DNA from: Eubacteriaceae bacterium
GTDB lineage: Bacteria > Bacillota > Clostridia > Lachnospirales > Lachnospiraceae
Reading direction: 5' to 3'
Assembly: GCA_910574895.1 (NCBI GenBank)
Contig: CAJTDQ010000002.1
Location: 248,001 to 312,000, forward strand
Length of the DNA stretch: 64,000 nt
Shown: piece after piece, positions 35,237 through 44,663 of the stretch
Layout of the letters: every line of letters begins with the position of its first letter
Position numbering within the stretch: position 1 is the first letter of the stretch
Translations under genes and position numbers: made by a program
The notes under the pieces: model-generated
The model's input: the letters and a program-made list of their open reading frames with translations, nothing else
Database searches by the model: none
Told to the model about the DNA's origin: nothing

Positions 35237-37287
35237 TAAAAATCTCCTTCCTCTATTCTTTTACTAATTATATTTTTCAACTGCTGTATAACTTCTCCCA
35301 ATGGCTGATCCTTCACCTGTGCTCCTGCCAGATTCATGTGACCGCCGCCACCAAACTCCTCCATAATTAACTGCACATTTATTTTATCAAGCGACCTTGC
35401 ACTAATATATATCTGATCATTATATGCAGTACATACAAATGACGCTTTAACGCCTTTAACATTAAGCAGTTCGTTTGCCGCCTGTGCTCCTATTACCGTC
35501 GGAGAGGACACTTCTTTTGCTGTGCATACTGATATTGCATACTCATCTTTGTATATTTCTGTATTCTGAATTGCTGTGGCTTTCGCCTTATACTCTCCAA
35601 TATCATCCCGGAACATCCTGCGAACCTTTGTAATATCTGCACCATTTCTTTTCAAAAATGCCGCCGCTTCAAAAGTTCTGACCCCGGTTCTATTTGTGAA
35701 ATTATTCGTATCAATCATAATTCCACCATATACCGCCTCTGCCTCTAACTTATTAATCTTAACTGTCTCAGGAATATACTGCATAATTTCGACAACCATT
35801 TCACAGGTAGACGATGATGCCAATTCAATATAAGATAACTGTGCATTATCTATTACATCCTCTGCCTGTCTGTGATGATCAAATACCAGCAGACATTGTG
35901 TTCTTCGAACCAATTCCGGATACTCTGTGTAGCCTGCCCTGCTGCAGTCAACAATAATTAAGGCATCATTTTTCCCAATATTTGCTGCCGCATCACTTCC
36001 TGATATAAACATATCTTCTTCATAAAACTCTGACTCTCTGAAAGTATCAACCAACGGAACTACGCTGCTGCTCACTTCTCCCAGTACAATATGTACTTCC
36101 TTTCCAATAGTTTTTGCAATTCTATAAAAACCGACGGAAGCACCAAATGAATCATTATCTCCTATATGATGCCCCATAATATAAATTGTCTCTTTTGTCT
36201 CAATCAAATCCCTAAAGGCTGTTGCCATAACTCTGGACTTAACCTTCGTATTTTTTTCTACAGATTTTGATTTTCCACCATAAAAATACAGCTTGCTTCC
36301 ATCTTTCAAAACTGCCTGGTCTCCACCACGGCCTAATGCCATGTCAATCGCAGCCGTTGCCAGATCATAATTATCTACCAGTCCATTTCCTCCCATTCCA
36401 ATACCAATGCTGAGTGTTACCGGCAGTCCATTTCCGATATTTACTGTCTTTACTTCATCCAGAATAGAAAATTTATTCGTCTGCATTTTGTTAATATATT
36501 TCGTTTTAAAAACAACAAAATATTTGTCATTCTCCAGTTTTCTGACAATTCCATCATACTGCGCAAAATACTTATTTATTTTTCTATCAATAAGTGCAAC
36601 AAGCAGTGTTCTTCTGGTTGCCTCTACACTTTGAAGAACCTCATCATAATTATCAATATAAATATGTCCTGTTACAGATTTTTCTCCCTTATTTTCCTTT
36701 GTTAACTGATGTACTAAAGTCTCATCAAACATATACATAGATATTAAACTATTCTCTGTATTTGTTAGTGCCTCCGCCAAATCATTTTCCTGTAAATCAT
36801 TCATATAAAATCTCTTCAAAATGATTTTATATACATGCTCTTCATATCTAATTTCAATCTCATTTCTGCTTTTCTCATCAAAAGTCAGATCTTCTTTTTT
36901 CAAATCTGTAAACACAATTGTCACTAATTTATTTTTTACGGACTTTTCTCCACAAATTACATCCATCTGTGTATTTGTCCATAAAATCCTTCCATGTTCG
37001 TCCAGCAAACTGTATGGTATCTCCATATCATGCAGCATCTGATGTTGAATATGACTATACTCTGCTCCAAAATCAACTAAGTTTTTCATAATATTCTGCT
37101 TAAACACAAAATAAACGGAAATAGTAATTATAAAATAAACTATTTCTGCAAAGGTCATGATTGCACCGGCTTTGATATTGACTACATACCCAAGCCCCAC
37201 AAACACAATCCAAATAATGTTTAAATACAATGGCCATTTAATATAATGTAATAAATTGCCCCGCACTTTTACTTTATTATTCCCCAT
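35236..37287 (-). CDS. gdpP: GdpP-type cyclic-di-AMP phosphodiesterase
   Basis: About 683 residues from the ATG at 37287, preferred for its AGAGGT site over a start 24 bases upstream. There are two membrane helices (about 15-60), a PAS-like domain (about 75-160) and a degenerate GGDEF domain (about 190-310). The DHH domain carries GHHIGDNDSFGASVG and FDHHRQAED, and the DHHA1 domain ends with GGGGHMNLAGAQ. GdpP hydrolyses c-di-AMP to pApA and so affects potassium and wall homeostasis. It heads the operon with rplI and dnaB. Confidence 0.95.
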   Translation of the reverse strand: MGNNKVKVRGNLLHYIKWPLYLNIIWIVFVGLGYVVNIKAGAIMTFAEIVYFIITISVYFVFKQNIMKNLVDFGAEYSHIQHQMLHDMEIPYSLLDEHGRILWTNTQMDVICGEKSVKNKLVTIVFTDLKKEDLTFDEKSRNEIEIRYEEHVYKIILKRFYMNDLQENDLAEALTNTENSLISMYMFDETLVHQLTKENKGEKSVTGHIYIDNYDEVLQSVEATRRTLLVALIDRKINKYFAQYDGIVRKLENDKYFVVFKTKYINKMQTNKFSILDEVKTVNIGNGLPVTLSIGIGMGGNGLVDNYDLATAAIDMALGRGGDQAVLKDGSKLYFYGGKSKSVEKNTKVKSRVMATAFRDLIETKETIYIMGHHIGDNDSFGASVGFYRIAKTIGKEVHIVLGEVSSSVVPLVDTFRESEFYEEDMFISGSDAAANIGKNDALIIVDCSRAGYTEYPELVRRTQCLLVFDHHRQAEDVIDNAQLSYIELASSSTCEMVVEIMQYIPETVKINKLEAEAVYGGIMIDTNNFTNRTGVRTFEAAAFLKRNGADITKVRRMFRDDIGEYKAKATAIQNTEIYKDEYAISVCTAKEVSSPTVIGAQAANELLNVKGVKASFVCTAYNDQIYISARSLDKINVQLIMEEFGGGGHMNLAGAQVKDQPLGEVIQQLKNIISKRIEEGDF

Positions 37288-37434
37288 TTCTTTTACCTCT
37301 CTAACAGGCACAATATGCCTAGTATTGTTTAGTATACCACATTTTTGTAGCGAAACAAAGTAAGTAATTTTTTCTTTACAGTTTCAAGTTTTTATTTTAA
37401 AATTTATACAGTTTATATGTTAGGAGATTATAAT

Positions 37435-37698
37435 ATGTTTCGAGTATGGGGCAGAACCTTTAAGAACAATAAAATGTTACAAAGCACCACAATAGAACTG
37501 GATGTAAATGATACACGAACACACAAAATATTTCAGGCTCTTGAAATGATGTGCGAAGAATTTGATCTCAGCAATCCAATATGGCTTGATACGAATATTA
37601 ATGAGTTTAAAAAAATTGCCCGCACAAGATTTTATGCGGACAGCTTTGTTGAATCTATTGATTTTGACTATTTAGATTTTTATGTCATTGAGGAATAG
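37435..37698 (+). CDS. Conserved small protein of unknown function
   Basis: An 87-residue protein from the ATG at 37435, chosen for the TTAGGAGATTATAAT leader; an in-frame ATG 18 bases upstream lacks a site. It is acidic, with FRVWGRTFKNNKML at the start and DFDYLDFYVIEE at the end. There is no signal peptide, membrane helix or cysteine cluster. I recall similar short proteins in Lachnospiraceae but not a function. It is divergent from gdpP and followed by a long palindromic region. Confidence 0.75.
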   Translation: MFRVWGRTFKNNKMLQSTTIELDVNDTRTHKIFQALEMMCEEFDLSNPIWLDTNINEFKKIARTRFYADSFVESIDFDYLDFYVIEE

Positions 37699-37718
37699 AT
37701 TCCGGTTTGTCGAGGAGT

Positions 37719-37984
37719 GACTTTCCTGCTGAAGAAATACAGACAGAGAATATCTTCACCTCGATTCTTGAACATTTATAGAAAATAAAAATAATATTGA
37801 ATATTTTAAGCACCGACTTCATCTTCGAAAAAATCCTGATGATTTTTTCTCAGGTAAGTCTGGACATTTGATTTTGTGAATCAAATGTCCGCTTAATATT
37901 CAATATTATTTTTATTTTATAAATGTATTCAAGACTCTCAAGTTCCTATATTCTCTGTCCGTATTATTTCAGCAGTGAAATGTC
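37719..37984. repeat. Large palindromic structured element P1
   Basis: A 266-base imperfect palindrome. The long outer stem pairs CTGCTGAAGAAATACAGACA with the complement at 37945-37975, and then AAAATAAAAATAATATTGAA with its complement near 37895-37920. The inner part holds two hairpins: GAAAAAATC...GATTTTTTC (37827-37849) and GGACATTTGATT...AATCAAATGTCC (37862-37890). Junction strings CACCGACTTCATCTTCG (37811-37827) and TCAGGTAAGTCT (37850-37861) recur, reversed, in element P2. Confidence 0.8.
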
Positions 37985-38113
37985 TCAACCACTACAAATC
38001 TTTCCGCCGGATACAAAATAAACAAGCGAAATAAGGGTTACTCTGCTCCCGCAATTTGCACTAGCCTAGGAATTTAATTTTTAATAAATTTGATTTGTGG
38101 TGGTGGGAAGAGA

Positions 38114-38487
38114 TATAAAAGGAATACACTTGAAAACATTGAATTTCATAAACGGATTTGTATATAAAAAGAGTCTGAAAATTAAAGTTAAAAACTGATT
38201 TTCAAAATCAGTTTTTAAGACTTACCTGAAGCGAATTTGCGATATCTAAAAAGCAATGTAAAATAAAAGAATCATAGGATGAGTTCGTTTACGAAATCTC
38301 ATTCTTATGATTCTTTTATTTTGTAGTGCGTTTAGCACGACAGATATTTCATTTTATGAAATATCTGTGCATTGATTTACTAATTACCAAATATTCGGTG
38401 AAGATGAAGTCGGTACTTTAATTTTCAGACTCTTTTTATATTTACAAATGTTTATGAAATTCAGTTTCCAAGTGTATTCCTTTTATA
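38114..38487. repeat. Large palindromic structured element P2 with nested cloverleaf C2
   Basis: A 374-base palindrome. The outer arms TATAAAAGGAATACACTTG and CAAGTGTATTCCTTTTATA are perfect complements, and the stem continues through AGAGTCTGAAAATTAAAGT. The inside holds hairpin AAAAACTGATTTT...AAATCAGTTTTT, the junction AGACTTACCTGA (38218-38229), then the cloverleaf at 38251-38377, then GAAGATGAAGTCGGT (38400-38414). P1 has the same order on the opposite strand but lacks the cloverleaf. The two are flanked by further pairing arms (37703-37719 with 38490-38510; 37987-38000 with 38091-38106). Confidence 0.8.
38251..38377. repeat. Cloverleaf-like structured repeat, copy C2
   Basis: Outer stem AAGCAATG/CATTGATT (one mismatch) encloses three hairpins. 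The first is AAATAAAAGAATCATA...TATGATTCTTTTATTT. The second is the identical GTGC-GTTTA-GCAC, and the third is ACAGATATTTCAT...ATGAAATATCTGT. Compared with C1 the first and third stems have changed completely while remaining paired. Confidence 0.75.
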
Positions 38488-38513
38488 CTCAAACCACCTC
38501 GATAAACCGCAAT

Positions 38514-39860
38514 TTATAATCTTTTCTTTAATTCCTCTGTCAACTCTTCATATCCTGGTTTTCCAAGAAGTGCAAACATGTTTCTCTTATAACTTTCAAC
38601 ACCCGGCTGATTAAATGGATTTACTCCAAGAATATAACCGCTGATTCCACAAGCAAACTCATACATATAGAATAATTCTCCAAGATAGAACTCATTTTGT
38701 TCTGGAACATTCACCATAAGGTTTGGAACATTACCATCTGTATGCGCTAAAACAGTACCATTCATAGCACTCTTGTTTACAAAATCCATATCTTTTCCTG
38801 CTAAGTAATTTAATCCGTCTAAATCATCAGGATCTTCCTCAATGTAAATCTTAGCATCTGTGTCCTCAATATTAACGACAGTCTCAAACATAATTCTTGA
38901 ACCATCCTGAATGAACTGTCCCATAGAATGAAGATCTGTTGTCAAATCTACTGCTGCCGGGAAAATACCTCTCTGGTCTTTTCCTTCACTTTCACCATAA
39001 AGCTGTTTCCACCACTCACCAAAGTAATGAAGGCTCGGCTCATAATTCGCTGTTATTTCTACTAACTTTCCTTTCCTGTGAAGAATGTTTCTAATTGATG
39101 CATATAACATGGCATCATTTTCTTCAAAAACATTATTTAACGCTTTATCTCTTCCGCTTGCTGCACCTTCCATAAGTTTGTCAATATCAGCACCACTTAC
39201 AGCGATAGGAAGAAGTCCAACTGCAGTCAGCACAGAAAAACGCCCTCCAACATCATCCGGAACAACAAAGCTTTCATATCCTTCCGCTGTTGCGAGCCCT
39301 TTTAAAGCTCCCTTTTCTTTATCTGTAGTAGCATAAATTCTCTTTGCTGCTTCTTCTTTTCCATATTTCTTCTCAAGCATTTCTTTAAATACTCTAAAAG
39401 CAATCGCAGGCTCTGTAGTTGTTCCTGACTTTGAAATAATATTTACTGAGAAATCTCTGTCTCCAATTACATCTATCAACCCTTTTAAATATGCCGGGCT
39501 GATGCTGTTTCCTGCATAATAAATCTCAGGAGTTTTTCTCACTTCTTTAGATACATTGTTGTAAAATCCATGTCTTAAAAACTCGATAGCCGCTCTTGCT
39601 CCAAGGTATGAACCACCGATACCAATAACAACCAGTACTTCTGAATCTCCCTGAATCTTCTTTGCTGCTTTTTTAATTCTTTCAAATTCCTCTTTATCAT
39701 AATCAACCGGCAAATCAATCCAGCCAAGGAAGTCATTGCCTGCCCCTGTTTTTTCTAATAAAACTTTCTTTGCATCTTCTGCAATTTTTTTCATATTTAC
39801 CACTTCTTCATCAGAAATAAATGAAGAAACTTTTGAGTAATCAAATGTTACTTTTGACAT
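38514..39860 (-). CDS. pgi: Glucose-6-phosphate isomerase
   Basis: A 448-residue protein from the ATG at 39860, which has a GGAGGA site; a longer frame to 39923 is unlikely. The family motifs are [54 protein letters not shown] and the C-terminal [16 protein letters not shown]. It interconverts glucose-6-phosphate and fructose-6-phosphate. The length is that of Gram-positive Pgi. It stands alone, 67 bases after the upstream membrane-protein gene. Confidence 0.96.
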   Translation of the reverse strand: MSKVTFDYSKVSSFISDEEVVNMKKIAEDAKKVLLEKTGAGNDFLGWIDLPVDYDKEEFERIKKAAKKIQGDSEVLVVIGIGGSYLGARAAIEFLRHGFYNNVSKEVRKTPEIYYAGNSISPAYLKGLIDVIGDRDFSVNIISKSGTTTEPAIAFRVFKEMLEKKYGKEEAAKRIYATTDKEKGALKGLATAEGYESFVVPDDVGGRFSVLTAVGLLPIAVSGADIDKLMEGAASGRDKALNNVFEENDAMLYASIRNILHRKGKLVEITANYEPSLHYFGEWWKQLYGESEGKDQRGIFPAAVDLTTDLHSMGQFIQDGSRIMFETVVNIEDTDAKIYIEEDPDDLDGLNYLAGKDMDFVNKSAMNGTVLAHTDGNVPNLMVNVPEQNEFYLGELFYMYEFACGISGYILGVNPFNQPGVESYKRNMFALLGKPGYEELTEELKKRL

Positions 39861-39927
39861 ATTTTTTTCCTCCGTTTTTATAAAACTATCTTTTATTATA
39901 GGCTTTTGTAACATTTTTATCAAGACC

Positions 39928-40656
39928 CTATTGCAAAAACTCTCCGATAACCTGATTTAACACTTCCTCCTCCTGTTCCTCTTCCGTTCTTTGGTTCTGT
40001 ACAATAGATTCTGCCTGTCCATTCATATTTTCATGTAACGTTACCTGTTCTCGTTTCTCCGGCTCTGAAACCAGTTCTATAAAGCTTTCTCTTTCCCTGA
40101 CATGTCTTTTGTGTACTCCATTGACTAATACATCAACCAACACATAAGATAACTCTGTTTTCTTCTCATTTGCCTGCATCATACGTCCTATCATTTCTAG
40201 TGCAACGCCAAAAAAGCATCCCAGAACAAGATAACTTACCCAATCCATCTTTACCGGTGATATCTTATACAACTGGAAGGACAATATTGCGGCCACTCCC
40301 ATAATCAAGATCGAACACCAATTGATAATATTATTAATTTTATTTGCTGAAATATGCATAATCTTACACTTGTTTAAACTTCGTTTTACAAATAACATCG
40401 GGTTTTCTACCTGTCCGTTTACCTGTTTTATACTCTCATATTTCGTCTTGATCTGTCTAATTGTATAATTTTTTGTATTATTTATATTCTCTGCTTTTCG
40501 TATTAATCTTCCATAATTTCTCACAACCGCCCATTTTGTGACAACACCTAGCAAAAAAAGACCTCCCACAATAAGCAGGAAGTTCTCTTCGTTAATAATC
40601 GCCGGTATCGTAATATTCCACCAATTCTTTAATTCACTTATGTAATAATTTAACAT
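39928..40656 (-). CDS. Membrane protein of unknown function
   Basis: About 242 residues from the ATG at 40656 (GGGGG site); the frame is open to 40764, but the upstream part lacks a ribosome site. Helices lie at about 22-40, 118-137 and 143-163. The C-terminal quarter is Glu/Gln-rich and cytoplasmic. No family recognised. It is on the same strand as mtnN upstream and pgi downstream with short gaps, but no functional link is evident. Confidence 0.6.
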   Translation of the reverse strand: MLNYYISELKNWWNITIPAIINEENFLLIVGGLFLLGVVTKWAVVRNYGRLIRKAENINNTKNYTIRQIKTKYESIKQVNGQVENPMLFVKRSLNKCKIMHISANKINNIINWCSILIMGVAAILSFQLYKISPVKMDWVSYLVLGCFFGVALEMIGRMMQANEKKTELSYVLVDVLVNGVHKRHVRERESFIELVSEPEKREQVTLHENMNGQAESIVQNQRTEEEQEEEVLNQVIGEFLQ

Positions 40657-40803
40657 TTTCATTCCCCCACTTTCTTTTCCGCTCTTTCTTCCGGAACTAT
40701 GTTCTTTTATGACGACAAAACAAAGACATCTTGTCTCACTGTTCAAATAGTAACATATTTTCAAGAGGGATTCATCAAAAATCGTTCGTCAAATTTTTAC
40801 ATT

Positions 40804-41496
40804 TTAATAATTCTCTATAATCTTATTCATTAATTTAATTGAGTTTTCTGCTGCCTTTTTTTCAAAAACAGGATAATCCATCTCTGCACCACCATCAGCT
40901 TTATCTGAAATAGCGCGTATAATCAAAAATGGTATATTGTTAAGACTTGCAGCATGAGCTATCGCTGCTCCTTCCATTTCTGCGCAGTCACCATAAAATT
41001 TTTCTCTAAGATGTGTTTTTGAATCAATAGTCCCGATGAATTGATCCCCTGATACAACCTTTCCTTCAAAAATATTTACATTCAGCTTTACTTCTTCTGC
41101 ACTTGCCTTCGCTAATTCAATTAATTTCTTATCGGCTAAAAAAACAGAAGTCTCCATGTCAGGAATAATACCTTTATCATAACCAAGTGCGGTAACATCC
41201 ATATCATGCTGCTGTGCCTCTCTCGAAATCACAATATCACAAATATTAATATGATTGTTTAACGAACCAGCCACACCAGTATTGATAACAGCACCCACTT
41301 GAAATATATCTGCGAGAATCTGTGTGCAGATACCTGCATTCACTTTTCCGATTCCGCTTTTTACAACTACTACATCTTTATCAGAAATCTTTCCCTGATA
41401 AAATTTCATTCCCGCCTTGTCTATTACTTTTGTATTCTGCATGCTCTGCTTCAGTGCTGCCACTTCCACTTCCATTGCACCAATAATTCCTAACAT
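40804..41496 (-). CDS. mtnN: 5'-methylthioadenosine/S-adenosylhomocysteine nucleosidase
   Basis: The 230-residue protein begins MLGIIGAMEVEVAAL and has VNTGVAG-type INTGVAGSL and the C-terminal CAEMEGAAIAHAA and IRAISDKADGGA, including the catalytic Glu and Asp of the family. It cleaves adenine from MTA and SAH, recycling methyl-donor products; in some bacteria it feeds AI-2 synthesis. There is no luxS next to it. An AGAGGAAAG site precedes the ATG. A hairpin at 41526-41563 separates it from the TSCPD gene. Confidence 0.95.
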   Translation of the reverse strand: MLGIIGAMEVEVAALKQSMQNTKVIDKAGMKFYQGKISDKDVVVVKSGIGKVNAGICTQILADIFQVGAVINTGVAGSLNNHINICDIVISREAQQHDMDVTALGYDKGIIPDMETSVFLADKKLIELAKASAEEVKLNVNIFEGKVVSGDQFIGTIDSKTHLREKFYGDCAEMEGAAIAHAASLNNIPFLIIRAISDKADGGAEMDYPVFEKKAAENSIKLMNKIIENY

Positions 41497-41525
41497 CGTA
41501 TCTTTCCTCTATTAATTCTGTTCCA

Positions 41526-41563
41526 AATCAAATTTCCCGCTGCAAGCAGTGGGAAATTTGATT
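41526..41563 (-). terminator. Strong hairpin between the TSCPD gene and mtnN
   Basis: Eighteen-base arms (AATCAAATTTCCCGCTGC and its complement with one G-U) with a two-base loop. A clean U-run is missing, so it may be a terminator or a processing site. Confidence 0.5.
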
Positions 41564-41607
41564 ATCGCGGCATTCGCCAAATGTATATGCCAGCATATCC
41601 ACTTGGC

Positions 41608-41853
41608 TCATTGCTCGCGTAAATAAAGTTCTAAAGCTTTTGCCAGCTGGTCCGGACAGGATGTTCCCCTGCCATTACAGTTTATTCCTTTTAACTTCTC
41701 AATTACATCATGGATATCCATTCCTTCCACTAAAGCTGCAACACCCTGTGTATTTCCATGACATCCCATGACAAACTGAACACCTGTTACTTTATTATCA
41801 ACAACATCAAATTTAATCTGTCTGGAACAAGTTCCTTTTGTATTATATTCCAA
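41608..41853 (-). CDS. TSCPD-domain small protein (TIGR03905-like)
   Basis: The 81-residue protein carries GTCSRQIKF, a central FVMGCHGNTQGVAAL and the defining RGTSCPDQLAKAL. Proteins of this type resemble the C-terminal domain of vitamin-B12-dependent ribonucleotide reductase; three conserved Cys may bind metal. Function as a stand-alone protein is unknown. It starts at TTG with an AAGGAGG site and follows the tagGH-type genes by 18 bases, probably by operon read-through. Confidence 0.88.
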   Translation of the reverse strand: MEYNTKGTCSRQIKFDVVDNKVTGVQFVMGCHGNTQGVAALVEGMDIHDVIEKLKGINCNGRGTSCPDQLAKALELYLREQ

Positions 41854-41871
41854 AACTCTTTCCTCCTTATT

Positions 41872-42615
41872 TTATTCCTCAAGCTTCTTTTCATAAATTG
41901 CTGCCACATCATCGATTTCTCCATGAGCAATCAGCTGACCATGCTCCAACAATATAGCTTTATTACATAAACGTTTTACCTGTGCCAGACTATGTGAAAC
42001 AAACAGAACTGTTACCCCATGGTCAAACATTCCCTGCATCTTCTTCTCACATTTCTTACGAAATTTTGCATCACCAACAGATAAAACTTCATCTAAAATC
42101 AAAATTTCAGGTTCTACTACTGTGGCAATAGAGAAGCCAAGCCTTGCTTTCATACCTGATGAATAGTTTTTAATAGGTACATCAATAAATTCACCAAGTT
42201 CAGAAAACTCCAGTATTTCTTCATATTTTTCCTCTAAAAAACTTCTTGAAAACCCTAAAACGGAACCATATAAAAAAATATTTTCCCTTCCGGTATAATT
42301 CGGATCAAATCCCGCCCCAAGTTCTATCATTGGTGCAATATGACCATATCTGGTAACCTTACCCGATGTAGGTTTATACACTCCTGCAATAACTTTCAGC
42401 AATGTACTTTTTCCTGCACCATTTAATCCAAGGATTCCTAATCTGTCACCCTTCTTTAATTCAAAACTTACATTTTTTAAAGCCCAGAACTCGTTAAAAC
42501 GAATCTTTTCACCTTTGATCTTCTTTATTAATAATTCTTTAAAATTATCTACTTTCTCTTTACTGAGATTAAAGCGAATACTGACATCATTCACCTTTAG
42601 TGCAATTTTTCCCAT
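41872..42615 (-). CDS. tagH: TagH-like polysaccharide/teichoic acid export ATPase
   Basis: The 247-residue ABC ATPase has Walker A GLNGAGKST, signature YSSGMKARLG and Walker B EILILDEVLSVGD. The insert GHIAPMIELGAGFDPNYTGREN is typical of the subfamily that exports teichoic acids and O-antigens (TagH, RfbB, KpsT). It lacks the extra C-terminal domain of long TagH proteins. It lies 8 bases after the permease gene. In this window it probably exports the glycerol-phosphate-containing polymer built by the cluster to the right; the exact substrate is inferred. Confidence 0.9.
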   Translation of the reverse strand: MGKIALKVNDVSIRFNLSKEKVDNFKELLIKKIKGEKIRFNEFWALKNVSFELKKGDRLGILGLNGAGKSTLLKVIAGVYKPTSGKVTRYGHIAPMIELGAGFDPNYTGRENIFLYGSVLGFSRSFLEEKYEEILEFSELGEFIDVPIKNYSSGMKARLGFSIATVVEPEILILDEVLSVGDAKFRKKCEKKMQGMFDHGVTVLFVSHSLAQVKRLCNKAILLEHGQLIAHGEIDDVAAIYEKKLEE

Positions 42616-42623
42616 ATTGCCTC

Positions 42624-43427
42624 CTATATGTGTAAGATAAACTTATCCTGATTTTTCTTGAACATCACAACTCCAATAACTAACGCTATTACACTGAATC
42701 CTAGTGAATACAGCATCATTTGAAGATTTGACAATCCATAACTGGTACTTGTAAAAATAGAACCACCTTCCATTATCACACAACGTACATTACTGATAAT
42801 ACAATAAACCGGGTTCAGACTAAGCACAGTTTTAACAGTGGCGTCCATTCTCTCTACAGAATAGAAAATTCCGGAGCAATACATAATCAGCATTGTGATA
42901 ACTTCCCATAAATATTCCAAATCCCTAAAGAATACACATACTGTTGATAATATCAATCCTACTGCCACACATAATATCGCTAAAATCATCAATGGTATTA
43001 CCATCTCTATAATATGCCATGTAAAAGGAACCTGATACACAATTGCTAAAGCAACTAAAATAATTAATGAAATCAAAAACAATATATAATTATATATGAT
43101 GGTTGACAACGGATACAGATATTTCGGTACATAAACCTTCTTAATCATAGCCTGATTTGCCCGGATAGAGCGCATCGCCACCTTACTCGTGCTGGAAAAA
43201 CAACTATACATTAATCGTCCGCACAAAATATAAACAGGAAAATACGGTATGTTCTTTCCTAATAACGTTCCAAAAACAAAAGCTAAAACCATTGTGGTAA
43301 GCAGCGGTTCTAACAATGTCCACACTAATCCTAAATATGAACGTCTGTATTTTAATTTAATACCTTTTACAACCAACTCATTTAAAAGGTATCTATATCT
43401 CATAAATCCTTCAATATATTTCTTCAT
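42624..43427 (-). CDS. tagG: TagG-like export permease (ABC-2 type)
   Basis: The 267-residue membrane protein has six predicted helices, the N-terminal amphipathic segment and LKYRRSYLGLVWTLLEPLLT, the hallmark of the TagG/Wzm family, and NPVYCIISNVRCVIMEG near the C-terminus. It forms the channel partner of the adjacent ATPase. An ACGGAGG site precedes the ATG. No promoter hexamers stand out in the 250-base gap upstream, which holds a terminator at 43516-43561. Confidence 0.9.
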   Translation of the reverse strand: MKKYIEGFMRYRYLLNELVVKGIKLKYRRSYLGLVWTLLEPLLTTMVLAFVFGTLLGKNIPYFPVYILCGRLMYSCFSSTSKVAMRSIRANQAMIKKVYVPKYLYPLSTIIYNYILFLISLIILVALAIVYQVPFTWHIIEMVIPLMILAILCVAVGLILSTVCVFFRDLEYLWEVITMLIMYCSGIFYSVERMDATVKTVLSLNPVYCIISNVRCVIMEGGSIFTSTSYGLSNLQMMLYSLGFSVIALVIGVVMFKKNQDKFILHI

Positions 43428-43515
43428 ATTACCTCCGTCTTTTTTAGTAATACTCGCAATAATTATATATTATTCTTTTATAATGTCAAATTTTACTAAT
43501 TTGTCCTACATAAAT

Positions 43516-43561
43516 ATAACAATTCAGCCATGCAGCTGAAACTTGCTGGCTGAACTGTTAT
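43516..43561. terminator. Terminator-like hairpin upstream of tagG
   Basis: ATAACAATTCAGCCA (43516-43530) pairs with TGGCTGAACTGTTAT (43547-43561), one mismatch, loop 16. It would end transcripts of the small gene at 43679-44086 and isolate tagG. Confidence 0.65.
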
Positions 43562-43678
43562 CATTATATCAAAAAATATAATATTATGAAATGAAAACTT
43601 TATCACTTATACCGATAGTTCTTCCTTTGTTTTCTCTCCCTTCTGCTATCAAAACTTAAAATAATTTTTTCCAGGCTA

Positions 43679-44086
43679 TTAGTATACACTACATAATATG
43701 ACAATCTCCTTAGGTCCCTGAATCTGTTCTGTAGAAATGATACATACATCTCCTGATATAAATAACGCACACATACCGTCATTTCTTATGATTGATATTG
43801 CAGTATCTGCCGTCATTTCCATTAAATCGTAACGTTTATCCCAACATATCATAAATCCTTTATTTTTATTGCCGTATTTTTCAACTATTTCTTTAAGTTC
43901 TTTATCTGTTATCTTCTTTCCTCTTTTAACAATTTTTCTCTCATCTAAATATGTATCGTAATTATGGCAAAATCTACTTAATGCATCTATTCTTTTTGAC
44001 GGTTTACGTAGTTCGAATAAAATCCTTTCTCTTTTCTGTTTCACTATATATTTGTTTACAAACAATTCTTCTATATCTGTATTCAT
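43679..44086 (-). CDS. Small soluble protein of unknown function
   Basis: A 135-residue protein with no signal peptide. It begins with a charged region (VKQKRERILFELRKPSKR) and has a C-terminal half with NKGFMICWDKRYDLMEMTADTAI and FISGDVCIISTEQI. It somewhat resembles immunity or toxin-neutralising proteins by size and placement, but no motif supports that. The ATG has an AGAGGAAA site. It follows an exported small protein gene by 60 bases. Confidence 0.65.
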   Translation of the reverse strand: MNTDIEELFVNKYIVKQKRERILFELRKPSKRIDALSRFCHNYDTYLDERKIVKRGKKITDKELKEIVEKYGNKNKGFMICWDKRYDLMEMTADTAISIIRNDGMCALFISGDVCIISTEQIQGPKEIVILCSVY

Positions 44087-44146
44087 TATTTTCCTCTGTG
44101 TAAAAATTCCTTATATGATTTTTCTTCTAAATCTCTCAACAATTTT

Positions 44147-44485
44147 TTATCTATAAAATGGGAATGTCCATCCATCAGCACTTCCGTTTTGAGACCATAT
44201 TGTTTCCCAATTGTCATACATCCATTTTCCTTTTTCTTTTTTGAACCACACAAAGTTTACTGTTTCATGTCCCAATTCTACATATAATACTTTTGCTCTT
44301 GCCTTTGAATAAGAGAAAACCTTATAATATTCGATACCAGTTATCATATTAGTATCTGTATAACGGTCTTTAAATTGATCTCCATATTTATATGTTTTTA
44401 TTTCGACATTTATATATGGAATTCCTATAACTAAAATGCACGCCATTATAATTAAAACAATTAAAACTTTTTTCTTTTTCATCAT
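44147..44485 (-). CDS. Small exported or membrane-anchored protein of unknown function
   Basis: A 112-residue protein with an N-terminal membrane helix (about 7-24). The extracytoplasmic part is rich in Tyr and Trp (WFKKEKGKWMYDNWETIWSQ) and resembles small DUF-type cystatin-like folds; not assigned. Its leader contains a complete intrinsic terminator (44505-44574) downstream of a good promoter (44635-44663), so attenuation is possible. An AAAGGAG site precedes the ATG. Confidence 0.65.
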   Translation of the reverse strand: MMKKKKVLIVLIIMACILVIGIPYINVEIKTYKYGDQFKDRYTDTNMITGIEYYKVFSYSKARAKVLYVELGHETVNFVWFKKEKGKWMYDNWETIWSQNGSADGWTFPFYR

Positions 44486-44504
44486 ATTCTCCTTTTGTAA
44501 AAAA

Positions 44505-44574
44505 ATCCCTGAGCAGTAACCATGCCGGTAAGTCAGATTCTATCTGATACATCAATCTGGTTATGCTCAGGGAT
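44505..44574 (-). terminator. Terminator in the leader of the small exported-protein gene
   Basis: On the minus strand ATCCCTGAGCATAACCA pairs with TGGTTACTGCTCAGGGAT, followed by TTTTTTT. It lies between the promoter at 44635-44663 and the ATG at 44485, so it either attenuates the gene or ends a short separate RNA. Confidence 0.75.
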
Positions 44575-44634
44575 TATGTTTTTATATTAATTAATGTTTT
44601 TCATAATACAATCGTTCTTTATTCTCTTTTATTG

Positions 44635-44663
44635 ATTGTATCATTGAGTTCATCCTTTTACAA
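44635..44663 (-). promoter_or_regulatory. Sigma-A type promoter, minus strand
   Basis: TTGTAA (44663-44658), 17-base spacer, TACAAT (44640-44635). The RNA would begin near 44628 and meet the terminator about 55 bases later. A divergent plus-strand promoter with TATAAT at 44753-44758 serves the gene at 44788. Confidence 0.65.

Noticed and set aside
37703-38510. CRISPR array or tandem repeats
   Set aside because: The repetition is by inverted complementarity, not by regularly spaced direct repeats, and no cas gene is near.
43102-43114. Single GTTGACAACG inside the tagG gene as a fourth LytTR site
   Set aside because: It is a lone copy within coding sequence, with no second repeat at 20 bases and no -10 box at the required distance.
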